A stretch of 64,000 nucleotides of DNA from positions 496,001 through 560,000 of the forward strand of contig CAWISR010000003.1 in the NCBI GenBank assembly GCA_963838845.1, written 5' to 3'. This document shows positions 46,533-54,211 of this stretch, piece after piece. This stretch comes from CAVRXQ01 sp963838845. Its GTDB lineage: Bacteria; Actinomycetota; Acidimicrobiia; Acidimicrobiales; Bog-793. The notes under the pieces were generated by a model, which saw only the letters and a list, made by a program, of their open reading frames with translations, searched no databases and was not told the origin of the DNA. The number at the start of each line of letters is the position of its first letter. The stretch's first letter is position 1. The translations under genes and the position numbers were made by a program.

Positions 46533-46724
46533 ATGGCCGAAGAGCGTGACGAGAAGGACCTCACCGGCGATTTGGCAGTCGACGATGAGAGTGCGAGCGA
46601 GGTGACTGGTGGAAGAGAATCCGCCGGCATGACGCATGAGACAGCTGCGGAGCTGACGTCGGACAGGACGACTTCGAAGCAATTCAAGCATCAGTGGCTG
46701 AAGCATTGGCATAGGCACGCCTAG
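46533..46724 (+). CDS. Double-glycine leader peptide, probable substrate of the C39 exporter
   Basis: 63 residues, ATG with GGGAGGT at 46519-46525. Residues 1-27 form an acidic leader ending in SASEVTGG with Val at -4 and a DLAVDDESA segment before it, as in Gly-Gly leaders cut by C39 peptidases. The predicted core (28-63, starting RESAGMTHE) has no Cys and ends in KQFKHQWLKHWHRHA: basic, with two Trp and four His in the last 11 residues. It could be a bacteriocin, a signalling peptide or a metal-binding peptide. The gene stands 178 bases after the exporter and is closed by a strong terminator. Function is inferred only. Confidence 0.7.
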   Translation: MAEERDEKDLTGDLAVDDESASEVTGGRESAGMTHETAAELTSDRTTSKQFKHQWLKHWHRHA

Positions 46725-46853
46725 CAGCGCTGGCCACCAGATCGACCCTGAACTTCCCGCCGCCGGCGGACCAAGGATGTGAGTCTTGGGCGGTTTTCGC
46801 CGGCGGGGGTCTGAGAAGGCCAGAGTCTCCGCAGATGAAAATTGAATAGCGAG

Positions 46854-46890
46854 GAAAACGCCCCTGACGACGTCAGAGGCGTTTTCTTTT
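46854..46890 (+). terminator. Rho-independent terminator after the leader peptide gene
   Basis: GAAAACGCCCCTGAC and GTCAGAGGCGTTTTC pair over 15 bases with one mismatch around a GAC loop, followed by TTTT. It is the clearest intrinsic terminator in the window. A GC-rich inverted repeat (CCCGCCGCCGGCG near 46757 and CGCCGGCGGG near 46797) lies just upstream. Confidence 0.85.
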
Positions 46891-46989
46891 CTCTGCTGGC
46901 CGACAGCTCGCGCATTCGGTCGTGAACGTGTCTAGGTCCCGTGTATCGTGCCGACTTCGTCGGTGCCGACGTGCATCGCGAGGCGGATC

Positions 46990-47673
46990 ATGACTGAAAC
47001 TCAGCCGATCGAGGATCACAACTTTCTGCGTCGCCTCACAGACGAAGAGAGGTCAAGCTTCGCGCAGCACAGTCATCCGAAGATGTTCGAGCGCGGCGCC
47101 GTGTTGTTCCGCCAGGGAGACTCCGGTGACGATGTACTCATCCTTCGCTCGGGCCGGGTGAAGGTCAGTGTGCGGCGTGGCGGACGGGAAGTGATCCTCG
47201 CCGTCTACGACGCGGGTGCGCTTCTCGGCGAACTCGGTGCCGTTGACGGGAACGTGCGGTCGGCGACCGTGACCGCCCTGGAGTCCGTCGACGTCGACGC
47301 CATCTCCCACGACGAATTCATGGAACTTTTGGAGCGGCATCCACGCGTCGCGACTGAACTGCTTCGACTCGTGGCTGGCCGCCTCCGTAGCACCTCGTTG
47401 CGCCAGCTCGAATTCGGCACGATGGACGCGTTGGCGCGCCTCTGCGCGAGCTTGAGCGAGCTCGCAGCCCGTTACGGAACCATCCGCGACGGCGAGATCG
47501 AGATCATTGCGCCCTTCCACCAAGGGGAGCTCGCGTCGTGGTCTGGAATTTCGCGGGAGGCCGTCGTCAAGGGGTTCCGACAGCTACGCGGTCTCGGATG
47601 GCTCGCCGTCGACGGACGGACCCTCATCCTGCGCAACCCGGACGCGATTCGGCGACGGGCAAACCGCCCGTAG
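46990..47673 (+). CDS. Crp/Fnr-family transcription regulator
   Basis: 227 residues: cNMP-binding domain (about 10-130) that keeps the cassette residues in LLGELGAVDGNVRSATV, dimerisation helix, and a C-terminal winged helix (GELASWSGISREAVVKGFRQL). AGGCGGA precedes the ATG. No Fe-S cysteines of the Fnr type. It follows the peptide locus and its terminator, so it has its own promoter, and may sense the same ligand as the exporter's two cNMP domains. Confidence 0.85.
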   Translation: MTETQPIEDHNFLRRLTDEERSSFAQHSHPKMFERGAVLFRQGDSGDDVLILRSGRVKVSVRRGGREVILAVYDAGALLGELGAVDGNVRSATVTALESVDVDAISHDEFMELLERHPRVATELLRLVAGRLRSTSLRQLEFGTMDALARLCASLSELAARYGTIRDGEIEIIAPFHQGELASWSGISREAVVKGFRQLRGLGWLAVDGRTLILRNPDAIRRRANRP

Positions 47674-47684
47674 TTAAGGCTCAG

Positions 47685-48203
47685 TCATCGGAGCGGCGGA
47701 GGGCTGTCTCTGCGCGCGTCGCCGCCTGTCGGTAGGTAGATCTCTGCCCGCCAGGCTCCAACACGTGAGGCAGGGCTCAGCGCGCGAATCGCACGGAATG
47801 CCCAAGCGAGAACGCGGTCGTGCGGCTCCTCGTCGGGGACAGAGAGCACGAGCCCCCGTTGCGCGTGATCCTGCTTGATGCGCCAGCGGTCGGGAATGTC
47901 GAGCGCCGTCACTTGTGCGCTGACCCGGCGGCCGGTCGTGTGGGTGATCCCTAGGCTCACGTGGCGTTCACCATGCTGATCCTCGCGTTCTGGTATCCAT
48001 GTGCACATTGTTGTGCCCGAACCTCCGCCGCCAAAGAGGGACATGAACCCAAGTGACACGCTTTTCTCTTCGTTGGCGTCCGCGGGGATGAGGTTGATCC
48101 ATCCATCTCGGGCGTCGGCGAGCAGGCGCATGTAGCCGACGATCTCATCGGGATCTTCGACATCGAATTCGACTCGTTTGACAATTCGAACGGTGCGCGC
48201 CAC
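47685..48203 (-). CDS. Conserved hypothetical protein
   Basis: 172 residues from a GTG start. Opening VRIVKRVEFDVEDPDEIVGYMRLLADARDGWINLIPADAN suggests an alpha/beta fold; a Gly-rich loop (FGGGGSGTTM) and a C-terminal RPHDR-like helical region follow. No signal peptide or membrane helix. I do not recognise the family; similar proteins occur in other actinobacteria by general look only. Convergent with the Crp-type gene, 11 bases apart. Confidence 0.6.
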   Translation of the reverse strand: MARTVRIVKRVEFDVEDPDEIVGYMRLLADARDGWINLIPADANEEKSVSLGFMSLFGGGGSGTTMCTWIPEREDQHGERHVSLGITHTTGRRVSAQVTALDIPDRWRIKQDHAQRGLVLSVPDEEPHDRVLAWAFRAIRALSPASRVGAWRAEIYLPTGGDARRDSPPPLR

Positions 48204-48702
48204 AAGGGGAGTCTCGCATTCGCTCGTCGTCGGGGCGATCGTGGTCGGCGTGTCGTGAGTGACGATGGAAGATGGTTGGTATTACCCGGGGGCGTGTCCC
48301 GGCGAACGGTCTAGGTGAAGTGAGGCATCCCCGATGCGCTGCATGGAACCGGCCACCAGCCGTTCAGCCTGGTTGTCGATGTCTCCGATGACGCGCCCGC
48401 AGCGGATCGGCTCGCCGGTTTCATGGGGCGCCGGCCATAGGCGATAGCGCATCGACGTTCTAAGGCCCCCGAAACGGGCGCCTAACGCCAGTCCCGAAAC
48501 TTCGGCCTGACAGGTGGCCCTGAAGAGTTCCGGTTGATGATTGAGCTCCGTCGGCCGGTCCTTCCCTTCGCTCGCGCAAGAGGACCAGAGCGAGGCCGAG
48601 GTGTGAAGCATCAACCGAGACTGTGTGAAGCCTCAGCCGCGGCCGCGTAAACCATCAGCCGACGCTGCTTTGTCGCAGATCGGCCAAGCCAAAACACCTG
48701 AC
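48204..48702. other. Stretch without a confident gene
   Basis: About 500 bases between a hypothetical gene and tRNA-Lys. A minus-strand open frame at 48282-48614 (110 codons) shows no family features and weak coding character, so it is not called. A short 22-base tandem repeat lies at its right end. Confidence 0.5.
48604..48669. repeat. Three imperfect 22-base tandem repeats
   Basis: Consecutive units of exactly 22 bases: TGAAGCATCAACCGAGACTG.., TGAAGCCTCAGCCGCGGCCG.. and TAAACCATCAGCCGACGCTG... The shared core is A-N-C-A/C-TCA-A/G-CCG. It lies 33 bases upstream (plus strand view) of the 3' end of tRNA-Lys. Too short and diverged for a CRISPR. Confidence 0.5.
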
Positions 48703-48778
48703 TGGTGGGCCGCCCGGGTCTCGATCCCGGCACCTTGGGATTAAAAGTCCCCTGCTCTTCCCGATGAGCTAGCGGCCC
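48703..48778 (-). tRNA. tRNA-Lys (TTT)
   Basis: 76-base cloverleaf: acceptor GGGCCGC/GCGGCCC, anticodon loop CTTTTAA in stem GGGGA/TCCCA, T arm GCCGG-GATCGAG-ACCCGGGC region, discriminator A and encoded CCA. Anticodon TTT. Confidence 0.93.
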
Positions 48779-48888
48779 GAACTCGCAAAACGCGAGTGTG
48801 CAACATATTTCGAATGTCCGCGTCGAGCCGCTTGCATCGTGCTAGCCGATCCCCGTCGCGGCGAAGCCGACAAGGATGCGCATCGCTG

Positions 48889-49809
48889 TTACTGCTCTTC
48901 GTAGTCGAAGACGCTGGCCGAGGGTCGAGATGCCGACGCGGCCATCGCGCGCTTGCGAGTCGCGTTCGAGTGCGAGGACACCGAAACCCTTGCTCGGTGC
49001 GCGCGGACAAGTCGAGCGGTCTCGATGCCGCGCTGGTCACCCGCGTCGAGCGCCACTGAATCGAGCAACGAGTCGATCGCCTCGAGCTCCTGCGCCGCGA
49101 GTGCGTACGGGTCATCCTCGGTTTGCACCGGCAGGGTGGGGGGTCGACGAGATCTGGGCTCCGTCCGCGGCACAAGCTGCTCGGACTCTCTCTCGCGGGA
49201 TTTCTCGGAGGCTGTTCCGGGTCGTAGATCGGCGGACACCTCGGCAATCGTCGAGTCGATCACCTCACGGATTCGGAGGAGTTCGGAAACGGCGTTCTTC
49301 CGCTGCTCGTGGAGGTACGTGAGCTGGCTCGCGGCGCGTGACCGCTCGTCGTTGAGCCGCTGCAGTTCTTCGCGTTGACGCCGCTCCGTCTCGAGTTCGA
49401 TCTCCTCGGCTTTCTTGCGAGCTCCGGCGACGATTGAACGTGCTTCGGCGATCGTCTTCTGGCGCAACTCCGCGAGTTCGACCTCCGCACCCTGGCGCAT
49501 TGCCTCGGCGCCCTCGCGGGCTTCCTCAAAGATGCGCTGGATATGGTCGCCGACGCCGTCGAGCCGGATCGCCTGGCTCGGACGCTGCTGGTTCTGCTCG
49601 AGCACGCCAACTCGGCGATGCAGCTCGCGGAGCTGGCCGACGGCCGCGGCGAGCTTCCGTTCAGCCTCTGAGGCGCGCAACTGCGCGTCATCGAGTCGAC
49701 GTTGCTGGTCGGCGACGTAGCGATCGACCTGGTCAGGGTCGTACCCGCGTCGGTACGCACCGAAGATCGGAGTCGGTTCGGCGATCTGCGACGCCCGGGA
49801 CTGCTGCAT
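48889..49809 (-). CDS. DivIVA-like coiled-coil protein
   Basis: 306 residues. The N-terminus FGAYRRGYDPDQVDRYVADQQ is a DivIVA-type membrane-curvature domain. Long coiled coils follow (about 40-190; rich in Glu, Arg, Ala, with HRRVGVLEQNQQ and KKAEEIELETERRQREELQRL), then a charged, Pro-rich tail. In actinobacteria such proteins (Wag31, SepIVA types) organise polar growth or septation. No ftsZ cluster is adjacent. ATG start, minus strand, upstream of tRNA-Lys. Confidence 0.82.
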   Translation of the reverse strand: MQQSRASQIAEPTPIFGAYRRGYDPDQVDRYVADQQRRLDDAQLRASEAERKLAAAVGQLRELHRRVGVLEQNQQRPSQAIRLDGVGDHIQRIFEEAREGAEAMRQGAEVELAELRQKTIAEARSIVAGARKKAEEIELETERRQREELQRLNDERSRAASQLTYLHEQRKNAVSELLRIREVIDSTIAEVSADLRPGTASEKSRERESEQLVPRTEPRSRRPPTLPVQTEDDPYALAAQELEAIDSLLDSVALDAGDQRGIETARLVRAHRARVSVSSHSNATRKRAMAASASRPSASVFDYEEQ

Positions 49810-49959
49810 CGTCTCCTCCTCGCGCCTCCCGGCGCTTCGTCCAGGTGGGCTCGCGTGCCCGCTCGTGGCACCACCGCGAGCCCTGTTTGGCCGATCGTAC
49901 CGAGGGGGTCTGACGCGAACGTGGATATCGCGCGACGCCTTGCGCCCCCAACTCGGACG

Positions 49960-50826
49960 TCATGCGCGGAAGAACGCCGACAGCGGAACCGCGTGTCGGG
50001 CGTTCTGCAGCAACGGAAGCCTGAACGCATCCTCGATCGTCGCGAGCAGCGAGTAGTGGTTGTATGCGACTCCGATCCGAAGCCCCGGGAGCAGCTTCGG
50101 CGCGATGACTAGCGTCGCGACCTGTCCTCCGCCGCAGCACGAGACGACTCGATCCGGTGGCACGACGGTCGCGTTGGATCCCTCAGATTCATCCCACGTG
50201 ACAAAGAGCACGCCGTTGTTCTTCCACGCAGCGCTTTTGGTAACGGCGTTCACAAATCCGTCGAGCCAAGCTGCCGCGGTGGCAGGTGGGCAGTCGTGTC
50301 CGTCGTGACAGAGGTCTGGCGTGACCCAAACAAAGCGCGGGACGGCGCTCGCCCGCGCTGCGAGCAGGCGGGGGAGCTCTGATTCCGGCCGGATGGCATC
50401 GCAGAGTGTCGGGCTCGCTCGAACGTCGGCGTAGTACCGGAAGGGGTCGTGTTTGGAGGCGTAGTCGTCGCCGCCGTAATCCGCGAGGAAGCAGGGAGTG
50501 GGTAAACCCTCCATGTACGCCGCGAAGGAGATGTGAGCCGCGTGCAGCTCCTCGGCGAGGTTCGATGCATCGACGAAGCACTCGACGCAGTCACTGTGGA
50601 TTCCCCACGTAGATCCGCTCGTCAGTGCGAGATAGTTCGGAAGGCTCGGATGCGCGACGGAGTAATAGTTCGTTGCGAGCGCATAACGCCGAGCGAGCGA
50701 GGCGAAACCGGGCGTTGTGAGCGCCGATTGATAACCGAGGTTCTCCATGATGATGACGAATACATGACGAAACGCCGGGACCCCATCGCGCGATGAACGT
50801 GTGCGCGTGACTGTGCGATTGTGCAT
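49960..50826 (-). CDS. Phosphoesterase family protein (phospholipase C / acid phosphatase-like)
   Basis: 288 residues of the PF04185 type: FRHVFVIIMENLGYQS (metal-binding Glu-Asn), AHPSLPNYLALTSGSTWG, FVWVTPDLCHDGHDC, LFVTWDESEGSNA and VAYNHYSLLATIEDAFRLP. Members hydrolyse phosphate esters of lipids or other substrates. No clear signal peptide with the ATG at 50826; an upstream start at 50883 would add a basic stretch but not a good signal sequence, so location is uncertain. Conserved Cys pairs may form disulphides. Confidence 0.85.
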   Translation of the reverse strand: MHNRTVTRTRSSRDGVPAFRHVFVIIMENLGYQSALTTPGFASLARRYALATNYYSVAHPSLPNYLALTSGSTWGIHSDCVECFVDASNLAEELHAAHISFAAYMEGLPTPCFLADYGGDDYASKHDPFRYYADVRASPTLCDAIRPESELPRLLAARASAVPRFVWVTPDLCHDGHDCPPATAAAWLDGFVNAVTKSAAWKNNGVLFVTWDESEGSNATVVPPDRVVSCCGGGQVATLVIAPKLLPGLRIGVAYNHYSLLATIEDAFRLPLLQNARHAVPLSAFFRA

Positions 50827-50938
50827 TGACTCCGTCGGCAACGTGAGATGGCGAACAAGCGAGTGAGACGCTGGCGACCGCAAGAGCGGCGATCACCGAC
50901 CATCGCCCGATCCGTCGCGATGACGTCAACGTCAGTGT

Positions 50939-51351
50939 TTAACGCTCTTCCGGCGGCAACAAACGAGCCGATTCGAAGCGCGATCGATCCGCGAGGACGC
51001 GCACGATCCATCCGGTCGCGATGACGCGGTTTTCGACTTGCGCTGACACGACAAAGTTCAGCCGGTGCCCTTCAAATCCGTCGAGCGTGGCATGGGCGTT
51101 CACGATTTCGCCGATGTGAGCTGGGGCAAGGTGATCGATCTCAACTCGAACTCCTACCGAAGTTTGCTCTGGAGGCAACGCCATAAGGGTTACCGCGAAG
51201 GTGACTTCTCCAACAACGCTACGAGTCGCGGTGCGCTTAAAACGTCCAGATCTCCCGACCGGGACGCGATCGCAGTATCGCTGGAAGTGACGGTCATTGT
51301 CACGTCCGCAGACTCGCCGATCGAGGTGGCGAGTTTGGCCACGTCCGTCAC
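50939..51351 (-). pseudogene. FlK-like thioesterase, frameshifted
   Basis: From GTG at 51351 one frame reads VTDVAKLATSIGESADVTM ... SGDLDVLSAPRLVALLEK, the N-terminal half of a hot-dog thioesterase. It stops at TAA near 51188, while a second frame picks up at once as EVTFAVTLMALPPEQTSVG ... VRVEIDHLAPAHIGE to the end. One missing base around 51203-51211 explains it; restored length is about 137 residues. Relatives include fluoroacetyl-CoA thioesterase-like proteins. A shorter product from ATG 51184 would lack the N-terminal strand and helix. Confidence 0.7.
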
Positions 51352-51476
51352 GATAAGGACGTCACGTGCGGATGTGTGGGCAGCGGGTCGTCAGGTTCGC
51401 TTCGTTGCCGCCCACGAGCGCTTCGAGGAAGGTCGGGCCCTGCGGACGGCAGGTCGAAGGTGTCGTGACGGTGTGG

Positions 51477-51815
51477 CTACTGCGCGCCGGCGGTGTCCTT
51501 CTTCTTCAAAGGGGCAGTTACGGGTGACGAACTCGGTTTCGATTCGGATGCAACTGTCGTCGAATCGGACTTCGTCGGGGCGTCGTGTCCGTTCGACGTC
51601 GCCGCCGCGTCGCCCAATCGCTTCGCCGAAGACCCCGACGAGCGGCTGTCGGTCTTGTAAAAGCCGGATCCCTTGAAGACAATTCCAACCGCGCCGTACA
51701 CCTTTTTCAGGGTGCCGCCACAGCTTTCACACGTCGTCAGCGGGGCGTCCGAGAACGCTTGGATGGCCTCGAACGCGCGTCGACAGCTCTTGCACTGGTA
51801 CTCGTAAGTCGGCAA
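51477..51815 (-). CDS. FmdB-family zinc-ribbon protein, probable Ruc-like redox chaperone
   Basis: 112 residues: N-terminal zinc ribbon with C8-x2-C11 and C29-x2-C32 (MPTYEYQCKSC; TTCESCGG), then a disordered tail rich in Ser, Thr, Asp and Lys. A CIRCE element lies directly upstream. In M. tuberculosis, Rv0991c (Ruc) is an FmdB protein with a disordered tail, controlled by HrcA, and works as an oxidation-activated chaperone; its neighbours are molybdopterin genes, as moaC is here. The equivalence is inferred from architecture, control and context. Confidence 0.82.
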   Translation of the reverse strand: MPTYEYQCKSCRRAFEAIQAFSDAPLTTCESCGGTLKKVYGAVGIVFKGSGFYKTDSRSSGSSAKRLGDAAATSNGHDAPTKSDSTTVASESKPSSSPVTAPLKKKDTAGAQ

Positions 51816-51842
51816 GAAGGCTCCTTCGAGCGGCTCGCACTG

Positions 51843-51869
51843 CTAGCACTCGCGGCGTGAGAGTGCTAG
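51843..51869. promoter_or_regulatory. CIRCE operator (HrcA binding site)
   Basis: CTAGCACTC, nine bases, GAGTGCTAG: a perfect inverted repeat that matches the consensus TTAGCACTC-N9-GAGTGCTAA except at the outermost base of each arm. It lies 28 bases before the FmdB start and overlaps a minus-strand -10 (TATACT, 51868-51873), so HrcA bound here would block transcription of the FmdB gene. Confidence 0.9.
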
Positions 51870-51958
51870 TATACCGGGGCCAACGCGGTTGGAGACCCAG
51901 GTTATGCACTGCACGTGACGCCTCCGCGCCTTTAGCTGCCCCCGCGTAGACTTCGCTG

Positions 51959-52462
51959 GTGACCGATCGGAGTCTCGCCCGGCTGGATCCACTCGGGCCG
52001 GCGAGAATGGGCGACGTCGCCCCCAGGGACGCCACCCACCGGCGAGCGCGGGCGCGCTGCCGAGTTTCGATGCTCCCGGAGACGACGGCAAAGGTTGCGT
52101 CGAACGCGATCACCAAAGGAGATGTGCTCGGAGCGGCGCGCGTCGCCGGGATCCTCGCAGCCAAGCGGACGTCGGAACTCATCCCGTACTGCAATTCCGT
52201 GCTCGTTTCGAGCGTCTCGATCAACTTCACGATCGGCGACGATGCCGTCGATATCGAGGCGACGGTCGAAGCGTTCGACCGAACGGGTGTCGAAATGGAG
52301 GCGATGACCGCTTGTGCGGTTGCGGCCCTCACGGTTTATGACATGTGTAAATCGTCCGATCGCACGATGTCGATCGGTGAGCTCCAACTTTGGGAAAAAA
52401 GCGGTGGAAGGTCGGGATCCTGGCGTCGCGCGGGAGCGGTCGGCGGCGCGTTGCCTTTCTGA
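51959..52462 (+). CDS. moaC: MoaC-like cyclic pyranopterin monophosphate synthase with active-site change
   Basis: 167 residues. Strong MoaC features: KGDVLGAARVAGILAAKRTSELIP, TGVEMEAMTACAVAALTVYDMCKSSD and EKSGGRSG. The Asp-Met-Cys-Lys segment with the catalytic Asp and Lys is kept. The conserved His of the LIPLCHPL segment is Asn79 here (LIPYCN), and the preceding HH(K)GD reads NAITKGD. MoaC makes the pterin precursor of molybdenum cofactor. The substitution may reduce or change activity. GTG start without a clear Shine-Dalgarno site; possibly leaderless. Divergent from the FmdB gene. Confidence 0.85.
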   Translation: MTDRSLARLDPLGPARMGDVAPRDATHRRARARCRVSMLPETTAKVASNAITKGDVLGAARVAGILAAKRTSELIPYCNSVLVSSVSINFTIGDDAVDIEATVEAFDRTGVEMEAMTACAVAALTVYDMCKSSDRTMSIGELQLWEKSGGRSGSWRRAGAVGGALPF

Positions 52463-52606
52463 ACAATTCGTCGCGAATTCAAGGCAAATACCCGATCGCT
52501 TTGTGGGTCACGTATCCGCGATCGGATTTGCGTGCCCGATTAACCTTCTTTTGCAGGCGAGCGCGGGAATTCAGTTCGCATTCGCCAGCGAAATGAAAGG
52601 TAACGA

Positions 52607-53173
52607 GTGCTCGTCCTGGTTGTCGTACTCGTTTGGCTCGTGGCCTTAGTACCCGTCGCTCTCCGTCGTCACTCCGCGTATCAATTGCACGCTTCCGTGG
52701 CGCGCTTTCGACGCCAACGACGGTTGTTGGAACTCGCCTATCGATCGAGACGAAATGGTGTAGACGCGGAGCCAATCAAGACTCAGAACCTTGGTCTCCT
52801 CGCTTGTCACAATGGTGCGCGCCACCTTCCGCGCGCCTCGGGTTCTCGCCTCCGCCTGCGAAGGAGGCGGATCCTTTGTGGACTGTCTGGCGCTCTCGCC
52901 TTCTCTCTCGTGCTTGGTGCGGTGCCCGCGCTCAGCGCGTTCTGGACGGTCGCGATCGTTCTCGTCGCGGTCCTCGCCGCGTACGTCGTGCTGCTCGCAC
53001 GATTCACCGCAGTCGAATCGCTCGGTCGCCATCGCCGTTCCTGGGAAGACGGCAACCTTCACGCCCCGGAAGAATGGGTAAGTCCGCACTTCGAACAGGC
53101 GGCTGGGGCGCCGGACCGCGATGTGGCGCGATGGCCCTGGGTTCGGTTGCTCGCTGAGGAGCAGAGCGCGTAG
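52607..53173 (+). CDS. Membrane protein of unknown function
   Basis: 188 residues from GTG with AAAGG upstream. One N-terminal hydrophobic helix (1-20), a basic loop (about 20-90), two further helices (about 92-135: GLSGALAFSLVLGAVPALSAF and TVAIVLVAVLAAYVVLLARF) and a cytoplasmic tail ending in acidic residues. I do not recognise the family. Same strand as moaC, 144 bases downstream, and 96 bases before tRNA-Ala. Confidence 0.65.
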   Translation: MLVLVVVLVWLVALVPVALRRHSAYQLHASVARFRRQRRLLELAYRSRRNGVDAEPIKTQNLGLLACHNGARHLPRASGSRLRLRRRRILCGLSGALAFSLVLGAVPALSAFWTVAIVLVAVLAAYVVLLARFTAVESLGRHRRSWEDGNLHAPEEWVSPHFEQAAGAPDRDVARWPWVRLLAEEQSA

Positions 53174-53269
53174 TCGGGGATCAGATAGGGCGCCGTCCCT
53201 CGCTCTCGAGAGCCACATGAGCCCTGGGATTATTCTCGGATCTCCTGAGCCTTCGGCTTGGCCGGTCTC

Positions 53270-53345
53270 GGGGGTGTAGCTCAGCTGGTAGAGCGCCACG
53301 TTCGCAACGTGGAAGTCGGCGGTTCGAGTCCGCTCACCTCCACCA
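53270..53345 (+). tRNA. tRNA-Ala (CGC)
   Basis: 76 bases: acceptor GGGGGTG/CACCTCC (one G-T pair), D arm GCTC/GAGC, anticodon stem CCACG/CGTGG with loop TTCGCAA, T arm GGCGG-TTCGAGT-CCGCT, discriminator A and encoded CCA. No duplicated 3' end that would mark an integrated element was found nearby. Confidence 0.95.
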
Positions 53346-53469
53346 AAAAACTGCCAAGTCAGACGCTATGAGCGGGAGTTGTGAAGCAGTGTCGACGTGG
53401 CTCGGGCGCGCGCCGGGCGCGACGAATCGAAATCCGAGATTCCGACGTCTCTCCGCGCCAGCGCCCTGG
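53346..53469. other. Non-coding stretch after tRNA-Ala
   Basis: Together with the fragment below, 53346-53760 (415 bases) carries no intact gene. No integrase, inverted repeat or att duplication is seen. Confidence 0.4.
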
Positions 53470-53700
53470 CTAGGGAATCGCCCCGAGCTCGTTGAAAAGC
53501 GCCTGGCACGCCCGCATCGCATTCTTGAAGGCCGACGAGTTCGGATTCAGCCCGCCGGGACCGCCGAAGCGCAGCTCGAGACCTCCGCCAGGGCCTGTCC
53601 CCGTACGGCACATCCGGGCGAGTCCTTGGCACTCGTTCTGGCGCGCGTTCTGGGTTACCCGTCGAGACGCGTAACGCCGACTCGGTGCGCGGGCTCTGCT
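53470..53700 (-). pseudogene. Decayed fragment of a small secreted actinobacterial protein
   Basis: The minus strand encodes a C-terminus GGPGGLNPNSSAFKNAMRAC followed by QALFNELGAIP and TAG at 53470. This closely resembles the end of a common actinobacterial lipoprotein family (pattern MR-x-HGVPxFPDP ... INPxSPAFxxAxxACxxL). The upstream part (around 53590-53660) shows remnants in different frames (VPRTRPDVP versus CQGLARMC), and no start is seen. Confidence 0.45.
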
Positions 53701-53760
53701 CGTCCAACGCGCAGCGATGGTGTCGTTCTGGCGCGCGACCGAGGCGGCGGCGGCGCGGTG

Positions 53761-54078
53761 CTATTCGAAGTGCGGTTTCTTGAAAACGAACAGAGTGTCG
53801 TTGCCCCAGGGCACGACTGCGCACAGTTCCCAGCTCTCTCGGCCAAGACTTTCGAGTCCCTTGTTCAGCGCATCGAGGCGCGCTGAAGCGCTTACGGCTG
53901 TCAGCCCACTAAGCAGCTCGCTTCGATACTGCCATTGCTGCACTGACACACGTGGAATTGACGCCCTGATCTCATCCTGCTGTCGCCGGTCGCGCCTCGC
54001 CGCTTCTCCCCGCATTTCATCATCAGCCTTCTTGTGCGCGTCAGCCTGATCTTGCATTTGCTTGTGAAGATCGGCCAT
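53761..54078 (-). CDS. Small protein with a DUF4177-like C-terminus
   Basis: 105 residues: a charged, Gln/Ala-rich helical N-terminus (about 1-45; MADLHKQMQDQADAHKKADD) and a C-terminal alpha/beta part RLDALNKGLESLGRESWELC and AVVPWGNDTLFVFKKP, which matches the DUF4177 pattern of small proteins. Function unknown. The ATG at 54078 is the best start. Confidence 0.6.
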   Translation of the reverse strand: MADLHKQMQDQADAHKKADDEMRGEAARRDRRQQDEIRASIPRVSVQQWQYRSELLSGLTAVSASARLDALNKGLESLGRESWELCAVVPWGNDTLFVFKKPHFE

Positions 54079-54211
54079 ATCTAAAGCGTACAGAAGTCGT
54101 TCGATGATGCACGCTGGATCGCGGCAACCCCCATTTAACCTACCCTTGCCGATGAGCACGCTCGAAGCGCCGAATCAAGCGAGCACTCGGTGCCTCGAAT
54201 GACGAGAACGA

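Noticed and set aside
48282..48614. Minus-strand open frame of 110 codons
   Set aside because: No family features, no ribosome site; kept as unexplained sequence only.
48604..48669. CRISPR array
   Set aside because: Only three short imperfect units with no spacers and no cas genes.
53368..53886. Plus-strand open frame downstream of tRNA-Ala
   Set aside because: Runs antisense to a recognisable protein fragment and to the DUF4177-like gene.
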